A stretch of DNA of 64,000 bases, taken from assembly GCA_024291935.2 (NCBI GenBank), contig CM044322.1, forward strand, positions 69,803,405-69,867,404, given 5' to 3'. Both the position numbers and the translations under genes were made by a program. The stretch is from Okapia johnstoni (lineage: Eukaryota > Chordata > Mammalia > Artiodactyla > Giraffidae). Below, one piece after another: positions 21,901 through 33,871 of the stretch (the stretch's first letter is position 1; each line of letters starts with the position of its first letter). Under the pieces are notes generated by a model that had not been told where the DNA came from, did no database searches, and saw only the letters and a program-made list of their open reading frames with translations.

Positions 21901-23981
21901 TTCAGGGTCAACCCTTGGGCACGTTTGTAATGATGATTTAGAAAGAAAGGGCCTAAGAGGGGAAGGAAAACTCAGTCTGAAGGCTCTTCCTAAAGGCATG
22001 GGAAATGACCCTTCTGATCCCAAGCGCTCATGGGCTGGATTTACCTTACCCCCAAATAGGTCTTGAGGTGCTTGGGAACTCTGTGATCTGTTCAGTTCAT
22101 TATCAGCCATAGATGAGTTATTAAGAGCAACTGACACTTTCTGGGGCACAAATTCCATTTAATAGATTAATATTACAAATCCCCAAACAAAAACAACAGA
22201 AAACAACTCTCTGGCTCAGACCACCCATCAGCAACATTGTTGTAACCCTAGGCTTGAAATCTCTGCTCATCTTGGGTGTTCTCTTCACCTGGGCTTCTGA
22301 GCTGTGGTCCTCCTGGCCACCAGGGAGATCCCATGTCTGTGGTTCCACACGCTCTTCAGGTGGTTCCCAGACTCCTGGTCTGGCAGCTCTCCTATACTCT
22401 CCCCAGGCTCTCCTGTCCCAGGATTGACACACTGGCCTGTGTGACAGGAATGTCACCCCATGTACACGTTCTGACTTCTCTGTCTGCCTCCACAGCCAGC
22501 CCGCTGAGCGCGGCCCCGATTGTCGGGATATGATAGAAGGTCACCAGCCAGAGGGGCCTCCACTCTGTGTCCTTCAGCACAGCTGGTGGCAGGGCTCTTC
22601 CTGCTCATAAAAACTCCTCTCCCTGAGGCTCCCAGCCCAGCGGGCTTCTAGCCCCACCATGCTGTGCTGCTCTGAGTCTCTCCTACACACACCGACTGTT
22701 ATCCCTTCCCCCTTTGATGAGCGCCTTTCCATCTGGGACAACGTCTGGGGTGTTGAGAGAGGTATCCATCCCCCGCATCTCAAGGTCTGAGCCTCGTGAA
22801 CAGCCATCAGCCTCAGGGCTAGCCCCCTGTCAACATCAGCCCCACATAGCACTTTTCAGCTGGAAGGAAAAACACAGCCAAGATATGGGGACAGAGGCAG
22901 CAGTGTGGATATAAGGGGAGACAGTCTGACAAGAGCAGAAGGTTCATGGACTATGGTGGGAGAGGCCAGGCTTAAGAAATTTGATTTTATTTAATAAGCA
23001 GAAAACCACGTGGCTACATGCACAGGGAGGAGTTGTGAACAGTGTTTCAGGATAAATAATCAGGAGGTAGAAAAAGTGGGGTCGTTTGAGGGGTCTTTGG
23101 AGGCAAGGAGCTCGACTTGGAGCACTTGCTTTGGAGCAGGGTCACCTGCTCCTTGGGATCCAGGGAAGACCCTCTGAACCCCACCCCACACACTGCATGA
23201 GGTTCAAAGCCCTTGCTTACCCCGAGTCACCTTGGGCTCCACCATCTAGCTCTGTTGAATGCTCATTCTGCATCTTCGTCTCTACCCCAATGTTGACCAA
23301 AATGTAGGATGCAACCTTTTCTCCACCCTCTTCCCATCCTCTCAAATGTCCTCCTACCAGGCAGGTTTGTGTAGTAGAATGAAGAGGACATGGGGAGGAC
23401 AGGTGTACATCAGAGAATCCCTGGAGCAGATAGCTAAAATGAGACTTCCCTGTTCTCAAAAGGCCCATGGGCCATTTCTGCTGAGTCAGCACTAGCTTTC
23501 ACCTGTAATATCCATCCTTTCTCCCTCCTTTCCCCTTCTCTCTTCATCACTTTCCAAATCTTGGCTTGTTTTTTATGGTAGTGGCTCAACCATCTCTTCC
23601 TTGCTGCCTTTCAGATCATACCATTAGGGTCTTACCTCTATCTCCCTAAAGTTTGTTAAGTCTTTTTCTAAGCCAAGTCAAGTTCTGTGTAAGAGAGACT
23701 CTGGTGCCAGTTTTATGAATAACAATTTTTCTTGGAAACCCCTCCCCCAACTTGACCTTCCCTTCACCCCAAGACAGCCCCTGGAGCACTTTTGAGGAGT
23801 TTTCAGGCTTCACTTTGATGTCACCTTGAGAGTCCTTCCATGTTTAAAGCTCCTGCGTCTATTATTCCTTAATTTCAATTCTGTGTGACTGGTAAAAAAA
23901 AAAAAAAAAGAGGCAGAAATACAAAATTGAGAAGAAGTTTGGCTTAGAGCAATGATTTTTACAAATTCTACCCTTGGAATC
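18946..23981. other. Long non-genic stretch with old SINE remnants
   Basis: A second degenerate CHR-like SINE (minus) lies at about 19676-19802, with CCACTGGACTACCAG near its end. A MIR-like remnant lies at about 21690-21830 (AACACCTACTGTGTGCTAAG). No exon of a known gene could be recognised. Open frames at 21850-22456, 22574-22852 and 23086-23492 lack homology or codon evidence that I can see. Confidence 0.55.
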
Positions 23982-24953
23982 CTGATCTTGGCATGGAATA
24001 ACAGACTGGTTCCAAATCGGGAAAGGAGTACGTCAAGGCTGTATATTGTCACCCTGCCTAATTAACTTATATGCAGAGTACATCATGAGAAATGCTGGGC
24101 TGGAAGAAGCACAAGCTGGAATCAAGATTGCCGGGAGAAATATCAATAACCTCAGATATGCAGATGACACCACCCTTATGGCAGAAAGTGAAGAAGAACT
24201 GAAGAGCCTCTTGATGAAAGTGAAAGAGGAGAGTGAAAAAGTTGTCTTAAAACTCAACATTCGGAAAACTAAGATCATGGCATCTGGTCCCATCACTTCA
24301 TGGCAAATAGATGGGGAAACAATGGTAACAGTGTCAGACTTTATTTTTTGGGCTCCAAAATCACTGCTGATGGTGATTGCAGCCATGAAATTAAAAGACA
24401 TTTGCTCCTTGGAAGAAAAGCTATGACCAACCTAGATAGCATATTGAAAAGCAGAGACATTACTTTGCCAACAAAGTTCCGTCTAGTAAAAACTATGGTT
24501 TTTCCAGTAGTCATGTATGGATGTGAGAGTTGGACTATAAAGAAAGCTGAGTGCTGAAGAATTGATGTTTTTGAACTGTGGTGTTGGAGAAGACTCTTGA
24601 GAGTCCCTTGGATTGCAAGGAGATCAAATCAGTCAATCCTAAAGGAAATCAGTCCTGAATATTCATTGGAAGGACTGATGTTGAAGCTGAAACTCCAATA
24701 CTTTGGCCACCTGATGTGAAGAACTGACTCATTTGAAAAGACCCTGATGCTGGAAAAGATTGAAGGTGGGAGGAGAAGGGGACGACAGAGGATGAGATGG
24801 ATGGATGGCATCACTGACTCGATGGACATGAGTTTGAGTAAACTCTGGAAGTTGGTGATGGACAGGGAAGCCTGGCATGCTGCAGTCCACGGGGTCACAA
24901 AGAGTTGGACACAACTGAGCGACTGAACTGAACTGAACTGAACTGATCTTGGC
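23982..24953 (+). mobile_element. BovB LINE, 5'-truncated, 11-bp TSD
   Basis: BovB spans 23993-24942 and ends in the ACTGAACTGA-type simple tail. CTGATCTTGGC is present at 23982-23992 and 24943-24953. Confidence 0.95.
24046..24557 (+). pseudogene. BovB reverse-transcriptase C-terminal part
   Basis: The frame 24046-24426 encodes the second half of the BovB RT palm, with SPCLINLYAEYIMRNAGLEE and an intact catalytic YADD box, then [20 protein letters not shown] frameshift near 24400 moves the downstream KAMTNLDSILKSRDITLPTK region into another frame (24300-24557). BovB belongs to the RTE clade, where one ORF holds endonuclease and RT; here the endonuclease and the first RT motifs are absent because of 5' truncation. 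Confidence 0.85.
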
Positions 24954-25189
24954 CTAGTAATTAGGTCTTCTGAACCTTATTATCCTTCTCCTTAAAAATA
25001 GGACTGATATAACCATCTGAAAGAACTATGGTGAGAATTAAGTGAGATAATGTAAAATAATTTTTCAACTCCAAAGAGTTTGTAAATGTTAGTTGTTATT
25101 AAAATTGTTTTATTAAGTATATAATGGGGGTGCTGTGATCTTTTTCTGTCACCGCTTCGAAGTACCTACGAATGTTGGAAAGATTGAGT

Positions 25190-25340
25190 TCTGGAGTCAT
25201 TTCTGGAAAAGATTTGGAATCCTGGTCCCTCACTTACTGGTTCTGTAGGCAAGTCAGTTAACCTCTGTGGATCATCTCAATTTCCTCACCATTAAGAGAG
25301 TGAGAGAGAAAGGATTATAACGCAGTGTTTATTTTTCAGG
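25190..25340. mobile_element. MIR-like SINE remnant
   Basis: A MIR core pattern is visible: GGTTCTGTAGGCAAGTCAGTT, then AACCTCTGTGGA and TCAATTTCCTCACC. Confidence 0.6.
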
Positions 25341-25465
25341 GTTGCAGTGAGAATTTGTAATAATATATGTCAAGTCTGTACATCACTCAAATCCACCCTC
25401 CTATGTAATCTTTGCTCCACAATACCTTCTTTATTTTCATTAAGCCTTCACTGTAGAGACTGGAA

Positions 25466-25930
25466 TTTCTTTTTTTTAATTGAAATATAGTTGATTTACA
25501 GTGTTTTGTTTAGGTGTACAGCAAAATGATTCAGTTATACACACATACACACATATATTCTTTTTCAGATTCTATTTCATCATAGGTTATTAGTTATTGA
25601 ATGGGCTTCCCTCGTGGCTCAGATGGTAAAGAATCCACCTGCAATGCGGGAGACCTGGGTTCGATCCCTAGGTTGGGAAGATCCCTTGGAGGAGGGAACA
25701 GCTACCCACTCCAGTATTCTGGCCTGAAGAATTCCATGGACTGTATAGTCCATGGGGTCGCAAAGAGGTGGACACGACTGAGCGACTTTCACTTTCACCT
25801 TGGGGCTTCCCTGATGGCTCAGATGGTAAAGGATCTGCCTGCAATGCTGGGAAGCCTGGGTTCGATATTGAATATAGCTCTCTGTACCATACAGTAGGTC
25901 CTTGTTGTTTACTGGTAATTCCATTTTAAG
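25466..25930 (-). mobile_element. L1 3' UTR fragment split by two SINEs
   Basis: Minus-strand L1 3' UTR (25466-25602 and 25866-25930). It continues on both sides of a SINE pair, with TATTGAAT duplicated at 25595-25602 and 25866-25873. Confidence 0.85.
25603..25865 (+). mobile_element. Two tandem Bov-tA SINEs
   Basis: The first Bov-tA (25603-25800) is nearly complete, with an A-box-like TGGCTCAGATGG and a B box GGTTCGATCCC. The second begins at 25803 (GGGCTTCCCTGATGGCTC) and stops after its own GGTTCGAT at 25865. Both lie between one pair of TATTGAAT repeats, so they may have entered together or one may have inserted at the tail of the other. Confidence 0.9.
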
Positions 25931-28900
25931 CTAGTCCTTGATGGCTCCACAGTGACGTTCCTTGAACTGAGGCAATCAGGACACCTAATTCTGACGGTAG
26001 AAATATGTTAGAGATCAGATGTGAATTTAGGTCGACCCTAGGAAGGGCACGGGCATGGACCAGGGTGGGAGGCATCTCACAGAGATGAGCCTGTCACACT
26101 GCACAACCCCCTGCACAGCACCCCCTGCAATCTGGTTCTGCTGCATGACCTTCAGGCATCCTCTGTGGGGCAGTTGCTGATGCCCGCTGCTGTCTGGGAC
26201 ACTGGGTCAGAATCAGCCCCCAGAAAACTAATCTGGCCCATGACTTTGAATTTCCTGGCTGCGTGGGCTCTGAGTTTTCAGAACTAGAGTTTCTCCTTGG
26301 GTTAAATATTGTTTTTCAGGTCTGTTTTAAACATAAGTATTAATATCTTCTCAGGACAGATCAGGACTTGTACTAGCTTAGAACCATAAAAGAGACAATG
26401 CAGGAAATTTCATCCAACCACCTTGGTTTATGTAAGAAGAAACTGAGGCCAGAGTGATGAGGTGACATCATCAAAGACACACTGAGTTACAAACAGCACC
26501 AAGAGGAGAATGTGGGTCCGGCTTTAGGTCTGGTGATTTTTCCATTTCTTTCATCCATCTTTCCAATAAACATTTATTGAGCACCCACTATGTACCAAGA
26601 GCTATGGTAAAAGCTGGGGGTATTGTTATCACCAGGGATGAATAATAGATGCCCTGACCATTTCACACTACCTACCTGTATGCGTTAACAATATAGATTA
26701 ATGGGCTCCCTGCCACTGCCCCCCATTAGTAGGTCACCAAATAGGTAAGTGTGGATGAGAAGAGAAATAAAGAGGTATATCTCCAACAAGGGCTGTCACT
26801 TACCGATCTACCTACCCAACCTGGGCAGTAAAACTTGCCGTGGGGATCCCAGGGCTGCTGGGCACAGCATGAGGGTTTAGAAACGTGGATGGAGGATGGG
26901 GCAAGAAGTAAAGGAAAAGAGGCACAGAGATCCCCACAGCAGGCTTGGAAGGCACTGAAAGCAAACTGCCCTCCTCCCACATAGCTGAACAGAGGTCGAG
27001 TGGGGGATGTACATGGACCCGCTTAATGACGAGACTCTACTTCTCTGGAGGCGTGGGGAGCACTAGAGGAAGAAGCAGGATTCAGCAGCTGTCCCCCACC
27101 TTCCTCATCTCATGAGCTCAGCAGCTGTGCCCCACCCCAGGGCCCCCCTTTCCAGGGCTCCTAACTTCAAACAGCCAAGACCACTAAGTTGGCTGGGGAC
27201 TAGCTTACCCGGAAATTAGAGAGATATGCTGTGCATTTATTCTCGGTGAGTCACTGCTTTCATTTCATTAAACTTCAAGGAAATTTATTTAGAGTTTTGA
27301 TAGCCACAGTGAGCTTGTAACCAAAACCAAGACTTTCTCATGAACTGATGATAATTAATGGAGAAAGTTTCACTGTTCCCTAATGGGTGTCAAAGGCGGT
27401 GTTATTTGAACATAACATAATCACTTCCTGTTCTAAAAAGCCACCCCAGAGAGCTGAATACCTCTGGGAGACAGCCCTCACCCCAGTGACACTGTCTAGC
27501 ACTAACTCTGCTTCTGCTTGGAACTGAGGACTGCCCTAAAGCCAGGCTTGCGAAACATGAATATTGTATAAAAGGCCCTTGATCTTTAGTGGCTTGCTAT
27601 GTTTCTGGTTGCCAGGATGCCTGGGCACTGGGTCCCCCCATTGGCATCTCTCACAGCCACATATTCAGGGGGATGTGGTCTGAGAGGTTCCCAAACATAC
27701 TGCATGCAGGTAACTCAACCCTGGCCCCGTGGGGGTGTCAGAATTCTCAGCAGCATTAGTCACTTCTCGGATCTACTCTTCAGAAAACCTCTATCTAAAG
27801 GCAAATTATGTACTATAAAAATAATTACAGTAGTCTCTCTACTTCTGTGACTATTTTAAAATGTCTACAATAAAGTTGAGAAATAAAACCTTACCTGCTG
27901 GGGATAATCTATTTGTTTGTGTGTGCTCATTAAATTCTGAATTGATACTAAACAAAAACTTACTGGCCTTTCAGCATGGGTCAAGCAGTGTTTTATCAGC
28001 TTCAGTGCTAAAACGTTTGCCCTTCAGCAGTGGATCCAAATAGAATCTCTGTGGGTGAGGCCTCAGCATTTTACAGTTTGTTCAGGAGGTTTGCATTGTA
28101 CCGTCAAGGTGGAGAATCACTGTCCTGGGGGAGTGATGGAGCAAACAGCACACAGACAGACTGGGCCAGGCTCTCACTTTCGATATCCATGTGGTGTTGA
28201 GAACCTCACTCATGTCTTTGGCTTTCAGGTTGGACTTATTTCTGGATAAGGAGAGAATGGGATTGGATGGTCTCTGAGTTCCTTTCTATCACTCCTAAGT
28301 CTCTTGGTCTGAACCAAGGTATAAGTCCCTTTCAACTCCTACATTCTAGGACTTTTCAAGATGTTTTGTGGTGAGAGGACCTGGAGGCTTTTGGAGAGTC
28401 CCTGAGTTCAACACCTGTTCAGATGCCTTTCCCATTCTCTATACCAACTTATTTTACCCATTGGCTTTCCGTCAGTCTCAGGGTTAAACCAACTTAACAG
28501 AAGACAGTGGCTACAACAAGGCTATAAAAGGTCCATTAGTCCCCATAATGCCCATCTTTCCCAGATCGCTTACTCCATCTAGACACTTATGGGACAGTGA
28601 ATCAAGAGTTACCCAGGGAAGCAGAAAGGCCAGCGCCTGGTGGATGATGAGTGTGAAGACAAGGAACCAAGCATCTCTCTGAAGTGCCAGCTCTGGCAAG
28701 TAACTCAACATGCTAAGAGCATTCTGAGTTCCAACCAAGAAGCCTCTGCATGCCTGGCACCCAGAGGCTAAGGAGGAAAATACCCTTATCTACTTTCTTC
28801 TGCCCAGGTCTTGGTGTGATACAAGAGGAATACACATTCTCCATTCTTCACTGGCCAATAATAATGTGGGAAGAATTTTGAGTTCACCCTTCTGGCCAAA

Positions 28901-29308
28901 ATGGAAGATAATTAACAGAAGAGTTATTGATAGGTATACAGATAAATTTTATTTTTCATTGTAGGTCTATTTCCGAAAATATTACACTCAAGTTGAACAT
29001 ATGAAAATAGAACACTTCTTTCTTCTTTACTCGAAGTGGCATCTAAGAATTTCAACTGTGATTTCTCTGCATCTTAGTCTACTAGTTATAACGTAATAGC
29101 CAACATTCAAATCCATGGAAGCAAATCCTTTTGTAAAGGATTAGATTAAATCATTTGAGGATGAACCAGGTCTTTCTAAAATTTTTAAATATTTTGAGTG
29201 AGAGACTTTATCAATCTTTATTAGTCCTTACAGATTCAGCTTTCAGTTCATACAAAGTCAGCCTCAGATGGAAACTCACTATTTCCATTATTCTATTGGG
29301 AAGATTGC
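25931..29308. other. Long non-genic stretch
   Basis: I see no gene. MIR-like pieces lie at about 26440-26610 (GAAACTGAGGCCAGAG and AACATTTATTGAGCACCCAC) and a MER5-like piece at about 28040-28130. Two TATAAAAGG strings (27567-27575 and 28524-28532) occur without a convincing gene downstream. Confidence 0.55.
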
Positions 29309-29440
29309 TGAGCTTAGTTGCTCAGTCATGTCTGACTCTTTGAGAACCCATGGACTGTAGCCCGCCAGGCTCCTCTGTCCACGTGGATTCTCCAGGCAAG
29401 AATACTGGAGTGGGTTGCCATGCCCTCCTCCAGGAGGAGG
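29309..29440 (-). mobile_element. Bov-tA SINE fragment
   Basis: Minus-strand 3' part of a Bov-tA, ending at a duplicated AGGAGG stretch near 29430. Confidence 0.85.
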
Positions 29441-29450
29441 AAGGCAATAA

Positions 29451-30025
29451 AGTTGTTGCTGTCAGTCACTAAGTCACATCCTACTCTTTGCAACCCTATG
29501 AACTGCAGCACTGCAGGCTCCTCTGTCCTCCTCTATCTCCCAGAGTTTGCTCAGATGCATGTCCATTGAGTCAGTGATGCTATCTAACCATCTCATCCTC
29601 TGCTGCCCCTTCTCATTTTGCCTTCAATCTTTCCCAGAATCAGGGTCTTTTCCAATGAGTCAGCTCTTCGCTTGAGGTGTCCAAAGTACTGGAGCTTCAG
29701 CTCTTTCAATGAATATTCAGAATTGATTCCCTTTAGGATTGACTGGTTTGATCTCATTGCTGTCCAAGGGACTCTCAAGAGTCTTCTCCAACACTACAAT
29801 TGAAAGTATAAATTCCTCAGCACTCAGTCTTCTTTATGATCCAACTCTTACATCCATACGTGACTACTGAAAAAACCATAGCTTTGACTAGATAGACCTT
29901 TGTTGGCAAAGTAATGTCTCTGTTTTTTAATATGCTGTCTAGATTTGTCATAGCTTTCCTTCCAAGGAGCAAGCCTCTTTTTGTTTCATGGCTACAGCAA
30001 CTATCCTCAGTGATTTTGGAGCCCA
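29451..30025 (-). mobile_element. BovB LINE 3' fragment
   Basis: Minus-strand BovB 3' region, about 575 bp, with the C-terminal RT tail and 3' UTR. It has small internal deletions compared with the copy at 10716-11778. Confidence 0.9.
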
Positions 30026-30074
30026 AGAACATAAAATCTTTAAACTATGTGCACGTAAAAAATGAGTATATTTT

Positions 30075-31960
30075 AAAAATTACAAAATGAAGAGGACCTA
30101 CCATAAGTATGATATTTAATGATGAAACTTTAGAAGCATTTTCACTTAAGTCAGAAATCAATATTGCCTGCTATTCAACATTGTAGTGGACTCTTAGCTA
30201 TTACACTAAGACAAGAAAAAGAAATAAGAGCTAAATAGAATTGGAATGAAAGACAAAAAATGATTGCTCTTTGCAGAGAACATTATAAGCATAGACAGTC
30301 CAAAATAATTTACTAATATAAGTGTGCAGCCAATTGCTAAATTTAAGAGCAAGTTAAAAAATCAATATTACTCCCAAATACTGGCAATAACCAACAAATA
30401 ATAGTTATTAGAAAATATGATAGAACAAAATTCTATGTAAAGTGGCAACAGAAATTACTAGGTACATGGGAGTAAATCTATGAAAAAGTGCCTGCTGCTC
30501 AGTAGCTTAGTTGTGTCCAACTCTTTCTGTCCCATGGACTGTAACCCACCAGGCTCCTCTGTGGGAAGACATTTATGAAGAAAATTATTAAATATTATTG
30601 GAGGGCATAAAATAGATCTGAATAAAATTACAAATATGTCAGTTCTCCCCCAAAATATTCTCTAAATTCAATGCTTTCAAATGAAAACTCATAGAAATTT
30701 TTGTGGAACTAGACAAACTGATACCTAACCTCACAATTTCCAAAATGGTTTGAAAATAAGAACAAGAAGGAGGGAGGCTTGTTGGCTTTTTTCCTATACA
30801 TTGAAGTTTACGATAAAGCTTTAGAACATGAAACAGTGAAATAATAGAACAGGGATAAGAAATAAAATAATGGAACAGACCAGAGACCCCAGAAATAGCA
30901 CCATATACAGATTTTGAAACTTAATTTATTATACAGGTGACAGTGGGAATGGAATACTCAATAAGCTGAGAATTGATTTGTCATGCGGGAAAAAAGTGAA
31001 GGTGATTCTTACCTCATACATACACAAAATAAACTCTAAATGGATTAAGACCTAGAAAATGAAAACCAAATGTTAAACGGGTTAGAAAAAAATACGGGAC
31101 CTCTCTGTTCTTGAGATAGGGGACACAAGTCACAAAAAGCGGAAATGATACAAGAAAATACTGATTTCATTAAAATTTAAACTTTCTTTGTAACAAATGA
31201 TTCCATAAACAAAAGATAAGTGACAGATTAGAGAAGATATGCAGTGTATCAGAATACATAAAAGATTCACATAGAGATTTCCTACAAACTGATAAGAAAA
31301 ACCATCTAATCAAAAATTGTGCAGAGGATATAAACAACTCACAAAAGTCCAAACAACAAATAAACAGATGGCAAGATACTCAAAATAATTACTAGTCAGA
31401 GAAATAGAAAATAAAAGCAACATGAGATGCTATTTCATATCTATCAAATTGGTGAAAATTAAGAAGTCTGACTGTGATGATGATGGAAAACTCAAATGAA
31501 ACTGGTGGGAGACTAAATCAGCACAACACATTTAGAGACAAAATTTAAGATATGGGCCTATCTAATTGAAAATTCATACATTGTATGGTCCAATAATACT
31601 TACATCAAGGATATAGATCTGTATGTACACCTGAGAGAAAGTCTCACACATGAACATAAGGACACATATATAAAGAATGTTCATTGTAGCATTAAAAAAT
31701 AAATAGCTAAAAAAGCTGAAAGTAACCTAAAATCATGAATAAACAAAATGCATTATATTCACATACTTCAGTAGTGTGCATGAGAAACTAAATAAACTAG
31801 ATCTATGTATTACCATGGGCAGATCTAAAAAATAAAGTGGAATTTAAAAAGCAAGTTCCAGAATGGTACATAGAGTTTGATATCATATGTCTAACTACAT
31901 ATAATTTTAAATGAATACATTGAGAAATGAATGGGAGTAAGAAGATGGAGACAAACAGCC
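30075..31960 (+). mobile_element. Ancient L1, ORF2 3' half and 3' UTR
   Basis: Plus-strand, strongly diverged L1. Traces include CCTGCTATTCAACATTGTAG (RT region), AAATAAACTCTAAATGGATT (after the RT) and ATTGTAGCATTAAAAAATAAATAG towards the 3' end. A Bov-tA fragment interrupts it at about 30490-30565. No long open frame survives. Confidence 0.75.
30490..30565 (-). mobile_element. Bov-tA SINE fragment inside old L1
   Basis: Short minus-strand piece with TTAGTTGTGTCCAACTCTTT and CCCACCAGGCTCCTCTG. Confidence 0.75.
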
Positions 31961-33344
31961 CTTCTGAGTTTCGCTGTCAAAGGGAAGAGATTGTAATAGC
32001 TGGAGGTGAGGGTCTAGTGTCTGAGGTGGGTTATGTATATGTCTTTTAAATGCACAACACTAGAGTTTGTTTACCTGAAAATGGGAATGATCCAGAAGAG
32101 AGACTTAAAAAAGATTATTCACAAAGAACAAACTCTGTGCGAAGTTAGGGTTTGGGTTGCACAGCACAAAAGGAAGATGCTAACTTATTTTGGGTGAGGA
32201 ATGGTGAGTGTTTGAACTGTGAAGGATGAGCTGGAGATGAATGTGCAGGCTGTGTAGGATGGAGGTGAGTCAAGAAGGGACCTCAATTGGATACATGGGT
32301 GAACGGATGACACTATAAAGGGGGGTCTGGCTTGACTAAAAGGCAAGACAAGCGGACCTCTGGTATGATGATGGGCCCTGGCCTTTCTGAAGGTAGCAGA
32401 CAATGCTGTTGTCACTCCTAAGGAACTTCTGCTCTGGAGTCCCAGTAATCCACCTCCTCTATGTACTAAAAATAAAATGAATTCCACAACCAGTACCACC
32501 GCACTATTACACTTTCTCCACTGAACTGTAAGCTTCCTCTGGGCCCTGGTGGTTTATTTTTATTTGCACCTGTGCCTCTCATGGATGTTAGCAAAGGCTG
32601 CTCTGGGAAAAGCACTGGGTCTAGTCCTGCCTCCACTGCTTCACTAGTTCTGTGATCTTCGAGAGTGAGTCCTGTAACTTCCGCCACCTCAGTTTTCTAC
32701 CTCCCAGGGTGGTTAACTGCCTTGAGGTGACTGCTGGTGAAAGACTACGGGAAGCCTGGAGGCGAAACTCTCCCCTGGACCCCGGGTCTCCAAGACTGAC
32801 TCGTCCCACTCCGCTCTCTCCCATCCAGCCGCTACCTCCTCTCCACGCACAGCCTTGCCTTTATTTTCTTCCCGCCTTTATGGCTCCAAGTTTCCACCCA
32901 AGCCTGTGGTCAGACGTCAATGCCGACGGCCAAGGGCTCCATCTGGGGCCCTCCCTCGCCCACCTGGCCACCCTGGGGGGGCAAATTGGGGAGCCCCGGA
33001 CAGGGACCCACCAGCGCTGCCGGCCTCGGGGTCCCCAATAGGTGGGCGGCCACCACCCATCCCCTGGGCGTGCACCTGTCTTGGGAGACAGTCTGACGGT
33101 TCCAGGTGCAAGCCAAGGGGAGCTTATCTGTCCGCGGGTTCCGCCGGCCGGTGAGCGCTCATCACGTCGTCCGCTTCTCTGGCTCCCTGTCCGGGGTCCC
33201 CCTGCTCCTCTGTTCCTCCTCCCCGACCCTCCTTCGAGTCCCCCGCCCCCAGCCAACCTCTCTGGGCCCCGAGGTTGGTCGCTTATGGGTGTCACCCCGC
33301 CCTCCCCGGCAGGAACCATCTGCCGCTGCTCTTGGATGCGAGCG
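31961..33344. other. Upstream region of AVPR1B, increasingly GC-rich
   Basis: Up to about 32640 this is ordinary AT-richer DNA, with a MIR-like trace near 32630-32710. From about 32750 the sequence is GC-rich with many CpG dinucleotides and carries open frames on both strands, as expected by chance in GC-rich DNA. It may hold upstream non-coding exons or promoter elements of AVPR1B, but I cannot prove a splice site. Confidence 0.55.
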
Positions 33345-33351
33345 CATAAAA
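33345..33351 (+). promoter_or_regulatory. Possible TATA-like element upstream of AVPR1B
   Basis: CATAAAA occurs in GC-rich surroundings about 520 bp before the AVPR1B start codon. If used, transcription would begin near 33375. This is a string match only. Confidence 0.25.
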
Positions 33352-33871
33352 CCTGTTCGCGCCCAGCTGCCACTCGGGGCGTGTGGGCTCAGCTGCGTTT
33401 TCCAGCGACTCCTCTGGCCAGGAGCGCTCCTGCAAACAGGCTTAGCGGCACCTGCTTTCCGCTTCCAGGACAGTTTGGAGAAAGTGGATTGAGGTGCATT
33501 TGGGAACGGTGCCAGCTCCCCCAGCCTTCTTACCCTTCCAGAAGGCTCGCCTTGCACAGTCTCGCCCATTCTCCCCTTCCCGACTCCTTGGCTCCCTGAC
33601 CCTTGCTTCCCTTGGCTCCCGGGTTCCCCCTCCCCTCTCTTGGGTCAGCATCTTCTTCCTTATCTCACTCTCCCTCATCCTCTCTATCCCTGCCCTCTTA
33701 ACTCTTGCCACACAGTCTCAGCCTCCTTCTGGCCATCCCACTCTTCCCCTTTCTTCCATCTTTAACCTCCTCTTGCCCACTCAGTCTGATTCCTCCGGCC
33801 TCTCTACTTGCACTCACATTCTGCATCCATCCCCACCTCCCCGCCCCCTCCTCTCCCAGCAAACTTGCACT
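33352..33871 (+). other. Probable 5' UTR of AVPR1B, pyrimidine-rich and ATG-free near the start
   Basis: From about 33500 to the start codon the + strand is dominated by C and T and has no ATG in any frame, so scanning ribosomes would meet the AVPR1B ATG first. The AVPR1B frame is open upstream to 33494 but begins with no ATG, so an N-terminal extension is unlikely. The transcript start is not determined. Confidence 0.5.

Noticed and set aside
22121..23492. Overlapping open frames on both strands
   Set aside because: No recognisable family and no signals; typical chance frames in GC-richer non-coding DNA.
25603..25680. tRNA-like sequence with A and B boxes
   Set aside because: It is the tRNA-derived head of a Bov-tA SINE, followed directly by the SINE body, and lacks a proper cloverleaf and 3' end.
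27567..27850. TATAAAAGG followed by an 83-codon open frame starting at 27599
   Set aside because: The ATG lies only 24 bp after the TATA string, so it would fall at or before the transcript start, and the protein resembles nothing I know.
28524..28532. Second TATAAAAGG string
   Set aside because: No convincing exon or open frame follows; a single string match is not evidence of a promoter.
32861..33711. Open frames antisense to the AVPR1B upstream region and 5' end
   Set aside because: GC-rich DNA lacks stops by chance; no family resemblance and no start context. The sense strand is explained by AVPR1B.
33494..33871. N-terminal extension of AVPR1B
   Set aside because: No ATG exists in this frame before 33872, and the receptor's known N-terminus begins at that ATG.
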